A stretch of DNA of 64,000 bases from a bacterium BRH_c32 (GTDB lineage Bacteria; Bacteroidota; Ignavibacteria; Ignavibacteriales; Melioribacteraceae): contig LOEU01000026.1 in NCBI GenBank assembly GCA_001516025.1, forward strand, positions 1 through 64,000. The letters run 5' to 3'. The position numbers and the translations under genes were made by a program. Below, in pieces: positions 53,660 to 63,697 of the stretch (the stretch's first letter is position 1; the number at the start of each line of letters is the position of its first letter). The notes below the pieces were generated by a model that ran no database searches, was not told where the DNA came from, and was given only the letters and a program-made list of their open reading frames with translations.

Positions 53660-55264
53660 TTATAAACCGCTTAGTAATGAGATTGAATTTGCATTATTTG
53701 CTATAAAATTCACTAATGTATTAACTGATGTATTCATAATATCGAGCATTGCAGATGGATAAATTCCTAAGAAAATAATCACAATTGTTAAAGGAATAAA
53801 CATTACATATTCACGAGCATCTAAATCGCTTAGAGTATTCCATTTTTCATTTAATTGACCGAGATAAACTCTTTGAAGAGTCCAGAGCATATAACCGGCA
53901 CCGAGCAGAATTCCGAGAGTAGAGATAATAGCGATAATTCTAATACTTGAAACGCTGAATGCTCCTAAGAAAACTAATGCTTCGGATACGAATCCGCTTA
54001 AACTCGGAAGACCAATAGCGGCAAAGAATGCAACGGTTACGAAACCTGTATAAACGGGCATTTGAACTCCGATACCGCCGAAATCATCCAAACCTCTTGT
54101 ATGTGCTCTATCATAAAGAACACCAACGATAAGGAAGAGCATAGCAGTAATTGTCCCGTGATTAAACATTTGGAGGATTGCGCCATTGATGCCAATGGTA
54201 GTTAGTGAAGCCATACCGAGAAGTACATATCCCATGTGAGAGATTGAGGAATAGGCGATTAATTTTTTGAAATCTTTTTGAGCCATAGCCACTAATGCGC
54301 CATAGATAATATTTATCATTCCGAAAAGTCCGATATACCACATAAGGTCACGTGTGATATCAGGGAAGATAGGATAGCTGATTCTGATAATTCCATAAGT
54401 CCCCATTTTAAGTAATACACCTGCAAGAATAACTGAAATAGGTGTCGGAGCTTCCACGTGTGCATCGGGTAACCATGTATGGAACGGGAACATCGGAATC
54501 TTAATCGCGAATCCAACGAAGAGGGCAATATAAGCTATCAGACGGAGATTATGAGGGTTAGCCGCCGATAAAATTCCCGAATCTAAATAGTTTGATTGAT
54601 TCATTAATGCAAGGAGATTAAACGTGAAAACTTTAGTTCCATTTGCGAGAGTCTCTTGAGCACTAAAATAGAGACCAATCATCACGAGAAGAATGAATAT
54701 CGAGCCAAATAGAGTATAGATGAAGAACTTAATAGCTGCATATTCTTTTCTAGGCCCGCCCCAGATTCCGATAAGGAAATACATAGGAAGAAGCATTAAT
54801 TCCCAGAATACATAGAAGAGGAAGAAATCTAATGCAACGAAAACGCCCATCATTCCCGTATCGAGAAGAAGGAACATCATAAAGAAACCTTTGACAGACT
54901 TATTGATATTCCATGAAGAAATTGTTGCAATTAAGGAAACGAATGCAGTTAAAAGAATCATCGGCATACTGATACCATCAATACCGAGGAAATAATCGAT
55001 TTTAACCGTTCCTAACCATGAAACGCCATCAATTTGAATCCATCGGAATTTCTCGACGAATTGGAATGTGCTCTGGTCTGATACTCCTGCCGAGGAATAA
55101 CCAAAATTTGCTAATAGAACTACTGCGAGTACCAACTGAATAGCAGTAACTATTAATGAAGTATATTTGACTAACCTATCTTGGTTCTTTGGTAAAAATA
55201 AAATTACCAACATACCGATAATAGGGAGAAACGTAATCAACGAAAGAATAGGGAATCCCATCAT
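53660..55264 (-). CDS. nuoM: Complex I subunit M
   Basis: An antiporter-like membrane subunit with about 14 helices. The conserved Glu lies in FYVFWELMLLPMYFLIG, the Lys/His region in KIPMFPFHTWLPDAHVEAPT, and AYSSISHMGYVLLG follows. 534 residues. A single M was chosen as start; the next codon is also ATG. Confidence 0.96.
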   Translation of the reverse strand: MMGFPILSLITFLPIIGMLVILFLPKNQDRLVKYTSLIVTAIQLVLAVVLLANFGYSSAGVSDQSTFQFVEKFRWIQIDGVSWLGTVKIDYFLGIDGISMPMILLTAFVSLIATISSWNINKSVKGFFMMFLLLDTGMMGVFVALDFFLFYVFWELMLLPMYFLIGIWGGPRKEYAAIKFFIYTLFGSIFILLVMIGLYFSAQETLANGTKVFTFNLLALMNQSNYLDSGILSAANPHNLRLIAYIALFVGFAIKIPMFPFHTWLPDAHVEAPTPISVILAGVLLKMGTYGIIRISYPIFPDITRDLMWYIGLFGMINIIYGALVAMAQKDFKKLIAYSSISHMGYVLLGMASLTTIGINGAILQMFNHGTITAMLFLIVGVLYDRAHTRGLDDFGGIGVQMPVYTGFVTVAFFAAIGLPSLSGFVSEALVFLGAFSVSSIRIIAIISTLGILLGAGYMLWTLQRVYLGQLNEKWNTLSDLDAREYVMFIPLTIVIIFLGIYPSAMLDIMNTSVNTLVNFIANNANSISLLSGL

Positions 55265-55311
55265 TTTAGACTTAACCTGTTATTTTTAATTTTTATTTAA
55301 TTATCATCTTA

Positions 55312-57489
55312 TTAGAATGGTCTAATGACTAATAAGATTATTATTACCGAAAATATTACTAAAACTAAATACGTCTGAACCTTACCGGTTTGCAATCTTC
55401 TAAAAGAAAGACCGATAAATCCGCTAACAAATGCGGTAAAATTGACGAAACCATCGACAACGAAAGTATCGAACCAGCCGCCGAGTCTTGAAATAAATTT
55501 TGTTGTATGTCCCGCACCGTTTACGGCACCATCTACGACTTTACCATCAAAGAGCGATAGGAAACGTGCAAGAACTAATGTACCCGCAATTACAGTGGCA
55601 TTATAGATTTCGTCTATATACCATTTATTTAATGAAAATTTATAGATTGGTTTAATACTTTCGGCTAATTTGTCTGCATCGACTTTACGCCATTGATAAA
55701 ACACGAACGCCAGTAAAATTCCTAGTCCGGCAACAATGAGAGAGGCGAACATTGCAGGGTAATGCGCCCAGTGCATTGTTTCCGTATATAATTCCGAATG
55801 AGTAATTTCGCCATGAGCAGACGAGTTAGCTTCTGAGGAATGAGACTTATTAGTAACTGCTTCAGAAGAATTAGTTGCAGAGTGAGCATCATTATTAATA
55901 GCTTTGGCAGAATGAGCTGCTGAATGATCCACCATAAAATCGAATGCTGCACTTGCCGGCACTACTGTATGAGGAGTTTTTACCCAATCAGAAATAAACC
56001 AACCATCGCCTGCCGAAAGAGGATTAGGAGTATAGAAGAAAAATATTGATAAAGTTGCTAATACTACTAATGGAGCTGCCATAACGAATGGTGATTCATG
56101 AGCATGGTCAAACTTATGTTGATTTTTTGGTTTACCGTGGAAAGTTAAGATTACCAATCTAAACATATAGAAAGCAGTAAGAGCTGCAACTAAGAAACCG
56201 ATTGCAGGGAGTAGCCAATGACCTGTAAGTTTACCGAAAGCCAATGTCCCGGCAAGGAGCGAATCTTTGCTAAGGAATCCTGATGTAAGCGGGATACCTG
56301 ATATAGCTAAGGTAGCAACTAAAAATGTATAGTATGTAATAGGCATTTTTTTGCGCAAACCACCCATCTCTCTGATATCTTGTTCATGGTGCATAGAATG
56401 AATTACAGAACCTGAACCAAGGAATAAACAAGCTTTGAAGAATGCGTGAGTAACGAGATGGAAAAATGCGAATGCATAAGCACCGACACCAATTGAAAGA
56501 ACCATATAACCGAGCTGACTAACAGTTGAATATGCGAGTACTTTTTTAATATCGTTTTGAGTAATGGCGATAGTAGCTGCAACGAAAGATGTAATACCTC
56601 CGATAACTGCGATGGTAAGCATAGCATCGGCAGTTAGCATAACGAAAATTTTTGTTAATAGATAAACACCTGCGGCGACCATTGTAGCGGCATGGATAAG
56701 GGCTGATACGGGAGTCGGACCTTCCATTGCATCAGGAAGCCATACATGAAGAGGGAATTGAGCTGATTTACCAACTGCACCCATAAAGATTAATATTCCG
56801 GTGGCAGTAAGCACCCAGGTGCTATTAAAAGGAATATTCCCTAAAGCCATTTGTGCGAAAATAGTATCGAACGTAAATGTTTTATAATGAGTAAAAAGAA
56901 TCATAATACCGATAAACATGCCGATATCGCCGACTCTATTTACTAAGAAAGCTTTTTTACCTGCATCTGAAGCAGATTTTTTCTCAAACCAGAAACCGAT
57001 TAATAGATAAGATGAAAGTCCAACCAATTCCCAAAAGATATACATCATAAGAATATTATGAGTGAGGACGATACCGAGCATTGAGAAAGTAAAGATTCCA
57101 AGATAAGCAAAATAGCGATTATATCTTTTATCTCCGCGCATATATTCAATTGAATAGAGATGAACTAAGAAACTAATCAGGTAAACAACGAAGAGCATTA
57201 TTACGGCTAAATTATCTAACTTAATCCCTAATTCCACGGTGAAGCTATCTTTCATTCCGGCAATACCGATAGAGAACCAATTAAAAGCCATAATGATATC
57301 ATGGGATTGATAATAAGCTAATTTCACAAACATAAGAGCCATAGTGGCAATAAGAGCAATGCCGACAATAAACACTTCAAATAAATATATTTTGGGTACT
57401 TTTTTTCCCAAAAAGATTACAGTAGCGAAGCCCAAGAGAGGTAAAAATAATAGGGCAATCGAGATATTTATTAGTAGAGATTCGTTCAT
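55312..57489 (-). CDS. nuoL: Complex I subunit L, with His/Ser-rich loop
   Basis: The distal antiporter-like subunit. Core motifs: YIFWELVGLSSYLLIGFW, KSAQFPLHVWLPDAMEGPTPVSALIHAATMV and the long C-terminal lateral helix. 725 residues, longer than usual (~610-660), because residues ~518-566 carry a polar insert rich in His, Ser, Asn and Ala (for example DHSAAHSAK, DAHSATNSS) between the last antiporter helices and the lateral-helix region. Confidence 0.95.
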   Translation of the reverse strand: MNESLLINISIALLFLPLLGFATVIFLGKKVPKIYLFEVFIVGIALIATMALMFVKLAYYQSHDIIMAFNWFSIGIAGMKDSFTVELGIKLDNLAVIMLFVVYLISFLVHLYSIEYMRGDKRYNRYFAYLGIFTFSMLGIVLTHNILMMYIFWELVGLSSYLLIGFWFEKKSASDAGKKAFLVNRVGDIGMFIGIMILFTHYKTFTFDTIFAQMALGNIPFNSTWVLTATGILIFMGAVGKSAQFPLHVWLPDAMEGPTPVSALIHAATMVAAGVYLLTKIFVMLTADAMLTIAVIGGITSFVAATIAITQNDIKKVLAYSTVSQLGYMVLSIGVGAYAFAFFHLVTHAFFKACLFLGSGSVIHSMHHEQDIREMGGLRKKMPITYYTFLVATLAISGIPLTSGFLSKDSLLAGTLAFGKLTGHWLLPAIGFLVAALTAFYMFRLVILTFHGKPKNQHKFDHAHESPFVMAAPLVVLATLSIFFFYTPNPLSAGDGWFISDWVKTPHTVVPASAAFDFMVDHSAAHSAKAINNDAHSATNSSEAVTNKSHSSEANSSAHGEITHSELYTETMHWAHYPAMFASLIVAGLGILLAFVFYQWRKVDADKLAESIKPIYKFSLNKWYIDEIYNATVIAGTLVLARFLSLFDGKVVDGAVNGAGHTTKFISRLGGWFDTFVVDGFVNFTAFVSGFIGLSFRRLQTGKVQTYLVLVIFSVIIILLVIRPF

Positions 57490-57493
57490 AATC

Positions 57494-57805
57494 CTAATCT
57501 TTTAAATGGTCAATTTCATCAACATTTACATTGTTGAATGTTTTATAAATATTTAATACAATAGCCAGTGCAATAGCGGCTTCTGCGGCTGCTAAAACTA
57601 TTACAAATAAAGCGGTTACCTGTCCCGTTAATCCGAGATTACCGAATTTTGAAAACGCAATAAAATTAATATTAGCGGCATTAAGAATTAATTCGATTCC
57701 CATTAATACCATTACGGCATTTTTTCGTGTAACGACTGCATAAAGACCCAATGAGAATAAAATTCCGCTAACTATTAAAAAGTGATTTAATCCAACATTA
57801 ATCAT
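57494..57805 (-). CDS. nuoK: Complex I subunit K
   Basis: A small membrane subunit with three helices; the proton-path Glu are in GIELILNAANINFIAF and AAEAAIALAI. 103 residues. Five bp from nuoJ and four from nuoL. Confidence 0.96.
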   Translation of the reverse strand: MINVGLNHFLIVSGILFSLGLYAVVTRKNAVMVLMGIELILNAANINFIAFSKFGNLGLTGQVTALFVIVLAAAEAAIALAIVLNIYKTFNNVNVDEIDHLKD

Positions 57806-57810
57806 AATAG

Positions 57811-58308
57811 TTATTCCTTATCTCTTCTAGCAATTGAAGCAGCGCCGATTAGTGCAACCAGAAGAAGAATAGCGAGAAGTTCAAAAATTAGTACATATTC
57901 GGTAATTAATAATTTACCAAGTTCATTAGTAGTTGTAAGAGGTGTTTCAGTAGGGAGAGATACCCATTTAGTCCAAATCATTATAGAAGTAACAAGTCCC
58001 ATAAAAACGCCAATTGCGATAGCTGAAGGGAGGACATTAACTGTGCCTGTTCTGATATCCACGCTTGTAATTTTGTTAGTAAGCATTACGCCGAAGAGGA
58101 GGAGGATCATAATACCACCAACATAAACAAGGATTTGTACAACACCAATAAAATCAGCACCAAGGAGAATATAAAGACCTGCGACACCGAAGAATGTGAG
58201 TACGAGTGAGAACGCAGAATAGATAATATTCTTGGAGCTGACAACTACTGCAGCCGAAAGTAAAGTAACGGCTGCAAACAAATAAAATATAAGATCGTAT
58301 AAGTTCAT
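57811..58308 (-). CDS. nuoJ: Complex I subunit J
   Basis: Five hydrophobic helices; the conserved TM3 region reads YVGGIMILLLFGVML. 165 residues. Five bp after nuoI. Confidence 0.95.
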   Translation of the reverse strand: MNLYDLIFYLFAAVTLLSAAVVVSSKNIIYSAFSLVLTFFGVAGLYILLGADFIGVVQILVYVGGIMILLLFGVMLTNKITSVDIRTGTVNVLPSAIAIGVFMGLVTSIMIWTKWVSLPTETPLTTTNELGKLLITEYVLIFELLAILLLVALIGAASIARRDKE

Positions 58309-58313
58309 TTATA

Positions 58314-58895
58314 TTATTCAGTTTTATCTTGCGGTTTTTCAATTTTTGGTTTAGCGGCTGCTTCGGCTGCTGCTGCAGCTTTAAGAGCTTCTTTCTCGGC
58401 ATTAAACTTTTCTAAATTTGCCTTCTTCTCGGCAGCTTGTTCGGGAGTAAGAGTAGAGAAATTATATAATAATTTACCTCTTTCATATTCCGAAAATTCA
58501 TATACATCTGTCATATAGATACATTCAGTTGGGCATGGGAAAACACATAATTGGCAATAGCAGCATTTAGCGAAATCGATATCAAATTTGGTTACCCAAA
58601 GGGCCTTTTTCTTTCCGTTTGATGTAACGCCAAGATCTTCCGAAGGAAGACTTTTTACAGTATCGATACTAATACAGCTAACGGGGCATGCTCTTGAACA
58701 TTGATCGCAACCGATACAATCGTCCATATTAACGTAGAGGCGATTCCTGACTCTTTCGGGCATAGGAACTCTAACGCTTGGATATTGAATTGTAACATTC
58801 GGTACAAAGAGATGCTTAAAGGTAATTTTCATACCTACAAGTACAGTCCAAATACCTTCCCAAGAATCCTTAAAATATTGCTTTAATCCACTCAT
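58314..58895 (-). CDS. nuoI: Complex I subunit I, with Ala/Lys/Glu tail
   Basis: It carries two [4Fe-4S] clusters (N6a/N6b): CIGCDQCSRACPVSC and CCYCQLCVFPCPTEC. The last ~45 residues are a charged, Ala-rich tail (EKKANLEKFNAEKEALKAAAAAEAAAKPKIEK), probably one long helix, not usual in NuoI. 193 residues. About 42 bp separate it from nuoH. Confidence 0.95.
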   Translation of the reverse strand: MSGLKQYFKDSWEGIWTVLVGMKITFKHLFVPNVTIQYPSVRVPMPERVRNRLYVNMDDCIGCDQCSRACPVSCISIDTVKSLPSEDLGVTSNGKKKALWVTKFDIDFAKCCYCQLCVFPCPTECIYMTDVYEFSEYERGKLLYNFSTLTPEQAAEKKANLEKFNAEKEALKAAAAAEAAAKPKIEKPQDKTE

Positions 58896-58937
58896 AAACT
58901 TTTACTCTTAATCCAGCGAGCAGTTAATCCGCTCAAT

Positions 58938-60008
58938 TTATATTAATGAAATAAGACCAATGATAATTAAATTAGCTATTGAATAAGGGATCAAATATTT
59001 CCAGCAAAGGTTCATAAGTTGATCCACTCTAAGACGAGGCAAAGTCCATCTTAGCCACATTTGAACAAAAACGAAAAATAATCCTTTTGCCACGAACCAG
59101 AAAAGTTGTTCAAAAGGTATAAGCCAAGAGACACCAAAAAGATCACCAAGATAACCTACAGGGGATTGATAACCGCCAAAGAAGATAATACTAACGATAG
59201 CAGAAACGGCGAACATATTAGCATATTCGGCAAGGAAGAACATTGCGAATTTCATTCCTGAATATTCAGTATGATAACCGCCTACTAATTCCGATTCTGC
59301 TTCCGGAATATCGAATGGAGTTCTATTTACTTCGGCTAAGGTACTCATGTATAAAATTAAAAATCCAACGAGCATAAATGGTATTAATAAAAATTTAGTT
59401 AATCCCCATTCAGGACCACCGAAAATAAACCAATTCCAGAAATAACCGGTTTGCATTGCGCTGATTTTTTCGAGACTCAATGTGCCTGTAATCATAACCA
59501 TTGAAAGAACCACTAGAGCAGTAGGGATTTCGTAACTGATAATCTGTGCGACTGCACGCATGGCTCCTATAAGAGAATATTTATTATTAGAAGCCCATCC
59601 ACCCATTAGAATACCTGCAACCGCGAAGCTTGAAACAGCAAGGATAAAAAATATTCCTATTTCAGCTCCGGAGCCGATAAATCCACTCGAAAAAGGGATT
59701 ACGGCAAATGCAGCATAAGATGCGGTAAAGACCAATGCAGGAGCAATATTAAAAAGTTTTTTATCTGCTTCGGCAGGGACTAAATCTTCTTTCTGTAAAA
59801 GTTTAAGCACATCGGCAAAACTTTGAAGCCAGCCGTGCCAGCCCGTAATCATTGGTCCTAAGCGATCTTGCATGTGAGCGGATACTTTTCTCTCCAACCA
59901 GATAGCTACCAATGCATAAGGTAAAATAACTACAAATAAAGGAAGCGCGGCTATTATAATCCAAGCTAACACTTCATTACCGATTAAGTTTGTCAGGAAT
60001 TCGTACAT
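58938..60008 (-). CDS. nuoH: Complex I subunit H
   Basis: The membrane subunit at the quinone site. ERKVSAHMQDRLGPMITGWHGWLQSFADVLKLLQKED and AEVNRTPFDIPEAESELVGGYHTEYSGMKF are its most conserved loops. About eight helices, 356 residues. One-base overlap with nuoD. Confidence 0.97.
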   Translation of the reverse strand: MYEFLTNLIGNEVLAWIIIAALPLFVVILPYALVAIWLERKVSAHMQDRLGPMITGWHGWLQSFADVLKLLQKEDLVPAEADKKLFNIAPALVFTASYAAFAVIPFSSGFIGSGAEIGIFFILAVSSFAVAGILMGGWASNNKYSLIGAMRAVAQIISYEIPTALVVLSMVMITGTLSLEKISAMQTGYFWNWFIFGGPEWGLTKFLLIPFMLVGFLILYMSTLAEVNRTPFDIPEAESELVGGYHTEYSGMKFAMFFLAEYANMFAVSAIVSIIFFGGYQSPVGYLGDLFGVSWLIPFEQLFWFVAKGLFFVFVQMWLRWTLPRLRVDQLMNLCWKYLIPYSIANLIIIGLISLI

Positions 60009-61123
60009 TATCTATCCACTTCTCCTAATACTATATCAATGCTACCTAAAATTGCCACGACGTCAGATACCAAATGACCTTTACAGAGTTCTCCCATGAC
60101 AGAGAGACTTACGAAAGAGGGGGCTCTTACTTTTACTCTAAAAGGACTTGTACTTCCGTCACTAATTATAAAATAACCTAATTCACCGCGTGGGTTTTCC
60201 ACTCTTGTATAAACTGATCCTTTCGGAGGTTTAATACGTTTAGGAATAGCAGATTGAACGTCTCCCTCGGGGATTTGATCTAGTGCCTGCTCAATGATTC
60301 TTAAACTTTGTTCCATTTCAAGAACTCTGACGTAATAACGATCCCAGCAATCGCCGACTGTACCGACAGTACCTTTACCGACAGGAATATCGAAATCGAA
60401 GCGATCATATATAGAATAAGGGTCTTCTTTTCGGATATCGAATGCGAGTCCGCTTGCTCTAAGATTGGGACCGGTCATGCCGAAATTAATTGCCGCATCG
60501 AGAGGAAGAATTCCTACATTAGCAGTTCTTTCGATAAATATTTTATTAAATGTAAGAAGGTTATTGACCTCTTGAATATTCGGACGGAAGTATTGAACAA
60601 ATTCTTTAGTTTTTCGAATAAAATCGGGATGGATATCGTGTGATAGTCCGCCAACCCACATATAATTATATAGAAGACGAGCGCCGCAGGTTTCTTCAAA
60701 AAGAGTGAGAATTTTTTCGCGGTCGCGGAATAGATATAGGAAAGGAGTGAATGCGCCAAGATCGAGTCCGTAAGTACCAATAGCCACTTGATGAGAAGCG
60801 ATTCTTTGAAGTTCACCCATAATCACACGTATATATTGAACTCTTTCGGGGACTTCGATACCGAGCAATTTTTCAACTGCAACAACGTAGCCAAAATTAT
60901 TATACATAGAAGCGAGATAATCCATACGATCGGTATAAGGGATCACTTGCGGATAGGTCATAGCTTCTGCATGTTTTTCAAAACAGCGGTGAAGGTAACC
61001 GATATGCGGTTTAACGTTTTTAATTAATTCGCCTTCTATTTCAAGTTCAAGTCTTAGCACTCCATGAGTAGAAGGGTGCTGTGGACCCATATTTAATATC
61101 ATTTCTTCAGTTTTCAAAGCCAT
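60008..61123 (-). CDS. nuoD: Complex I subunit D (49 kDa)
   Basis: The quinone-site subunit, related to NiFe hydrogenase large chains. [20 protein letters not shown] at the N-terminus holds the quinone-binding His; ending [10 protein letters not shown]. Separate from nuoC, not fused. 371 residues. Confidence 0.97.
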   Translation of the reverse strand: MALKTEEMILNMGPQHPSTHGVLRLELEIEGELIKNVKPHIGYLHRCFEKHAEAMTYPQVIPYTDRMDYLASMYNNFGYVVAVEKLLGIEVPERVQYIRVIMGELQRIASHQVAIGTYGLDLGAFTPFLYLFRDREKILTLFEETCGARLLYNYMWVGGLSHDIHPDFIRKTKEFVQYFRPNIQEVNNLLTFNKIFIERTANVGILPLDAAINFGMTGPNLRASGLAFDIRKEDPYSIYDRFDFDIPVGKGTVGTVGDCWDRYYVRVLEMEQSLRIIEQALDQIPEGDVQSAIPKRIKPPKGSVYTRVENPRGELGYFIISDGSTSPFRVKVRAPSFVSLSVMGELCKGHLVSDVVAILGSIDIVLGEVDR

Positions 61124-61124
61124 A

Positions 61125-61655
61125 TCAGTAAGGCACCTTCATTCCGTGATAAAATTCAGGATTTTTATAATCTTTTCTTAGCGGGTAAGTATCTTCCCAA
61201 TCGTAAGGCATTAAAATTCTTCTTAAATCGGGATGATTGAGGAAGATAATACCGAACATATCAAAAGCTTCTCTTTCGTGCCAATCGGCAGTTTTCCAAA
61301 TATTCTCTACCGATTCAATTTCAGGATTTTCTCTATTAGAAGAAGTCCTTAAGGTAATTTTATGTTTTAGTGATGTGGAATGGAGGTGATAATAAACCGA
61401 AAGAGTTCCGCCGGTTATTGTCTCAGTTCCATCTTCTTCTTTAGTTTTTGTTCCATTTGCATCATCAACTCCCGAGAGCGACATTAAACTATCGAAAAGA
61501 AGTTCTTCGTTAGTTTTAAGAAATTGAGCTACTAAGTGAATTTTCACCGGGTCGATAGATATAATTGGCTCTACCGGCATCGATGAATCGAAAGTAACTT
61601 CGAAATCGGGGAAGTTAGATTTTATTAGTTCTAAAATTTCTTCTGGATTTTTCAT
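61125..61655 (-). CDS. nuoC: Complex I subunit C (30 kDa)
   Basis: The C-terminal signature [38 protein letters not shown] is diagnostic. 176 residues. Four-base overlap with nuoB; one base before nuoD. Confidence 0.96.
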   Translation of the reverse strand: MKNPEEILELIKSNFPDFEVTFDSSMPVEPIISIDPVKIHLVAQFLKTNEELLFDSLMSLSGVDDANGTKTKEEDGTETITGGTLSVYYHLHSTSLKHKITLRTSSNRENPEIESVENIWKTADWHEREAFDMFGIIFLNHPDLRRILMPYDWEDTYPLRKDYKNPEFYHGMKVPY

Positions 61656-62143
61656 GCTGATTTTTTTCTCAATGATTCATTACGAATTTTTTCTTGTAGT
61701 TTTAATAGACCTTCAAAAAGGGCTTCGGGACGAGGAGGACAGCCGGGTACATAAACGTCAACGGGTATTACACGATCGACACCTTTGAGAACATGGTAAC
61801 CGTGATCCCAATAAGGACCTCCGCAATTAGCGCAGCTACCCATAGAGATTATATATTTTGGATCGGGCATCTGTTCATATAGGCGTTTTATTCTAAGTGC
61901 CATTTTAAGAGTAACAGTGCCGGAGATAATAATAGCATCAGCTTGACGTGGAGTATTGCGGGGCATAACGCCGAAACGATCGAAATCGTAACTCGAAGCT
62001 GAGGCAGCCATCATTTCGATAGCGCAGCATGCAAGTCCGAATCCTAACTGCCAAATCGAAGAAAGTCGCGCCCAATTTATTAAATCATCTACTTTAGCTA
62101 CAACAATATTACTATCTGAAAATTGTTTATCTAATAAACCCAT
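61652..62143 (-). CDS. nuoB: Complex I subunit B
   Basis: It holds cluster N2, which passes electrons to quinone. Ligands: [18 protein letters not shown] and VPGCPPRPE. 163 residues. Two bases after nuoA. Confidence 0.97.
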   Translation of the reverse strand: MGLLDKQFSDSNIVVAKVDDLINWARLSSIWQLGFGLACCAIEMMAASASSYDFDRFGVMPRNTPRQADAIIISGTVTLKMALRIKRLYEQMPDPKYIISMGSCANCGGPYWDHGYHVLKGVDRVIPVDVYVPGCPPRPEALFEGLLKLQEKIRNESLRKKSA

Positions 62144-62145
62144 AA

Positions 62146-62583
62146 TTATTCTTTAATTTCTGATGAATTGTCAATTTGTGAATCTTTAATGAAAAGCTTT
62201 TTGAGATCAATAGCTTTTGGTTCGGGTCGAGCCCATTGGATATCGCCTTTACGGAATTCATAAGCCATACCGAGTGTAAGAATTAATAGGAATATTAATC
62301 CAACGAGAAAACCATAAACTCCATATTCTTTATAAGATAAAGCCCAGGGGAATAGAAGAACTACTTCCACATCGAAGATGAGGAATATAAGGGCGATTAC
62401 ATAAAAACGAATATTAAACTTAACCCAAGGAGAACCTACGGGGTCTTCACCGCATTCATAAATTGAGAGTTTTTCCTTTGTTGGACGTTTAGGTCTGATC
62501 AATTTAGCAACGAAAAGAGCTACAACCACAAATATTGCTGCCAATAAGATGAAGACAAAAATCTTACCGAATTCTGTTAGCAT
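62146..62583 (-). CDS. nuoA: Complex I subunit A
   Basis: A three-helix membrane subunit with [40 protein letters not shown]. 145 residues, the C-terminal tail being slightly long. First gene of the nuo operon; a promoter candidate lies 20-50 bp upstream. Confidence 0.96.
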   Translation of the reverse strand: MLTEFGKIFVFILLAAIFVVVALFVAKLIRPKRPTKEKLSIYECGEDPVGSPWVKFNIRFYVIALIFLIFDVEVVLLFPWALSYKEYGVYGFLVGLIFLLILTLGMAYEFRKGDIQWARPEPKAIDLKKLFIKDSQIDNSSEIKE

Positions 62584-62604
62584 TTTTAACCGAAATAATT
62601 TTGG

Positions 62605-62635
62605 AAAAATTAATATATACTAATGTTATAGTCAA
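62605..62635 (-). promoter_or_regulatory. Promoter candidate of the nuo operon
   Basis: On the minus strand, TTG (62635-62633), 20 bp, TAATTTTT (62612-62605). One base off TAnnTTTG at the -7, with correct spacing. It lies in the 81-bp gap between cydB and nuoA. Confidence 0.45.
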
Positions 62636-62664
62636 GAAAATCAGATATAAAGATACAATATTTT

Positions 62665-63693
62665 TTAATAACTCATTGGAGTTAATTTTACTTTTCCTCT
62701 AAAAACCCAATAAATGCTGATAGTATAAGCTAAAACAAACGGTATTCCTATAATAGCGATCGTAAGCATAATGCCTAAAGTTTTTTGAGATGAAGCGGCA
62801 TTATATATAGTTAGAGAATATTCAGGATTAGGATTAGAGATAACTATATCGGGGAATAGACCGAGTGCGAATAAAGTCAAAAGTGCGACTATTGATGCGC
62901 AAGAGGAGAGGAATGCTAGAAAATATTTCTTTAGATGAATCTCTCTCGGAATATTAGCTATCGCAAGCATATTCAAAACTGCAACAATAAAAAGCAAAGG
63001 AGTTGATTTGAAATGCTCAGTCATGTGAGGTACATAGATAAGAGTGAACATAGTGGTAGTAACATAAGTAATAACGAAGAAAATAATTGTATTATTAATC
63101 CATTTAGTTACTCTCTCTTGAAGATGTCCTTCGGTTTTCATTGCGAGATAGATTGAACCGTGCATCATAAAAAGGGCAACGGTAGTAATCCCTACCAAAA
63201 TAGCATAAGGATTTAGAAGACCTAAGAAAGTGCCTTGAAATTCTTTATCGGCACCGAGAGGAATTCCTTGAATTATATTGCCAAGTGCTACTCCCATAAG
63301 AAGTGCAATCAGAATACTTGAAACAGAGAAAGCAATATCCCAACTTTTGCGCCACCAAGCCATCGGTTGTTTGCTTCTGAATTCGATAGCTACGGCGCGG
63401 AAGATAAGGACGAATAACAGAAGCATAAAGGCGGTATAAAAACCGGAGAAGACAGTGGCATAGACATGCGGGAAAGCGGCAAAGAGAGCACCTCCGCCTG
63501 TTACAAGCCACACTTCATTTCCATCCCATACGGGACCGATAGAATTTATTAGAATTCTTCTATCCTCATCTTCATTAACGAAAAGATGTAAAGAGCCGAC
63601 TCCGAGATCGAATCCGTCTAAGATAGCATAGCCGGCTAATAAAACTCCAATGAGTATGAACCAAATTGTATTTAAATCAAAAGTAAATTCCAT
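62665..63693 (-). CDS. cydB: Cytochrome bd oxidase subunit II
   Basis: The second membrane subunit of the high-affinity quinol oxidase. DLNTIWFILIGVLLAGYAILDGFDLGVG at the N-terminus, GPVWDGNEVWLVTGGGALFAAFP, FRSKQPMAWWRKSWD. About eight or nine helices, 342 residues. It follows cydA after 4 bp. The nuo operon begins 81 bp downstream on the same strand. Confidence 0.96.
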   Translation of the reverse strand: MEFTFDLNTIWFILIGVLLAGYAILDGFDLGVGSLHLFVNEDEDRRILINSIGPVWDGNEVWLVTGGGALFAAFPHVYATVFSGFYTAFMLLLFVLIFRAVAIEFRSKQPMAWWRKSWDIAFSVSSILIALLMGVALGNIIQGIPLGADKEFQGTFLGLLNPYAILVGITTVALFMMHGSIYLAMKTEGHLQERVTKWINNTIIFFVITYVTTTMFTLIYVPHMTEHFKSTPLLFIVAVLNMLAIANIPREIHLKKYFLAFLSSCASIVALLTLFALGLFPDIVISNPNPEYSLTIYNAASSQKTLGIMLTIAIIGIPFVLAYTISIYWVFRGKVKLTPMSY

Positions 63694-63697
63694 TTTC

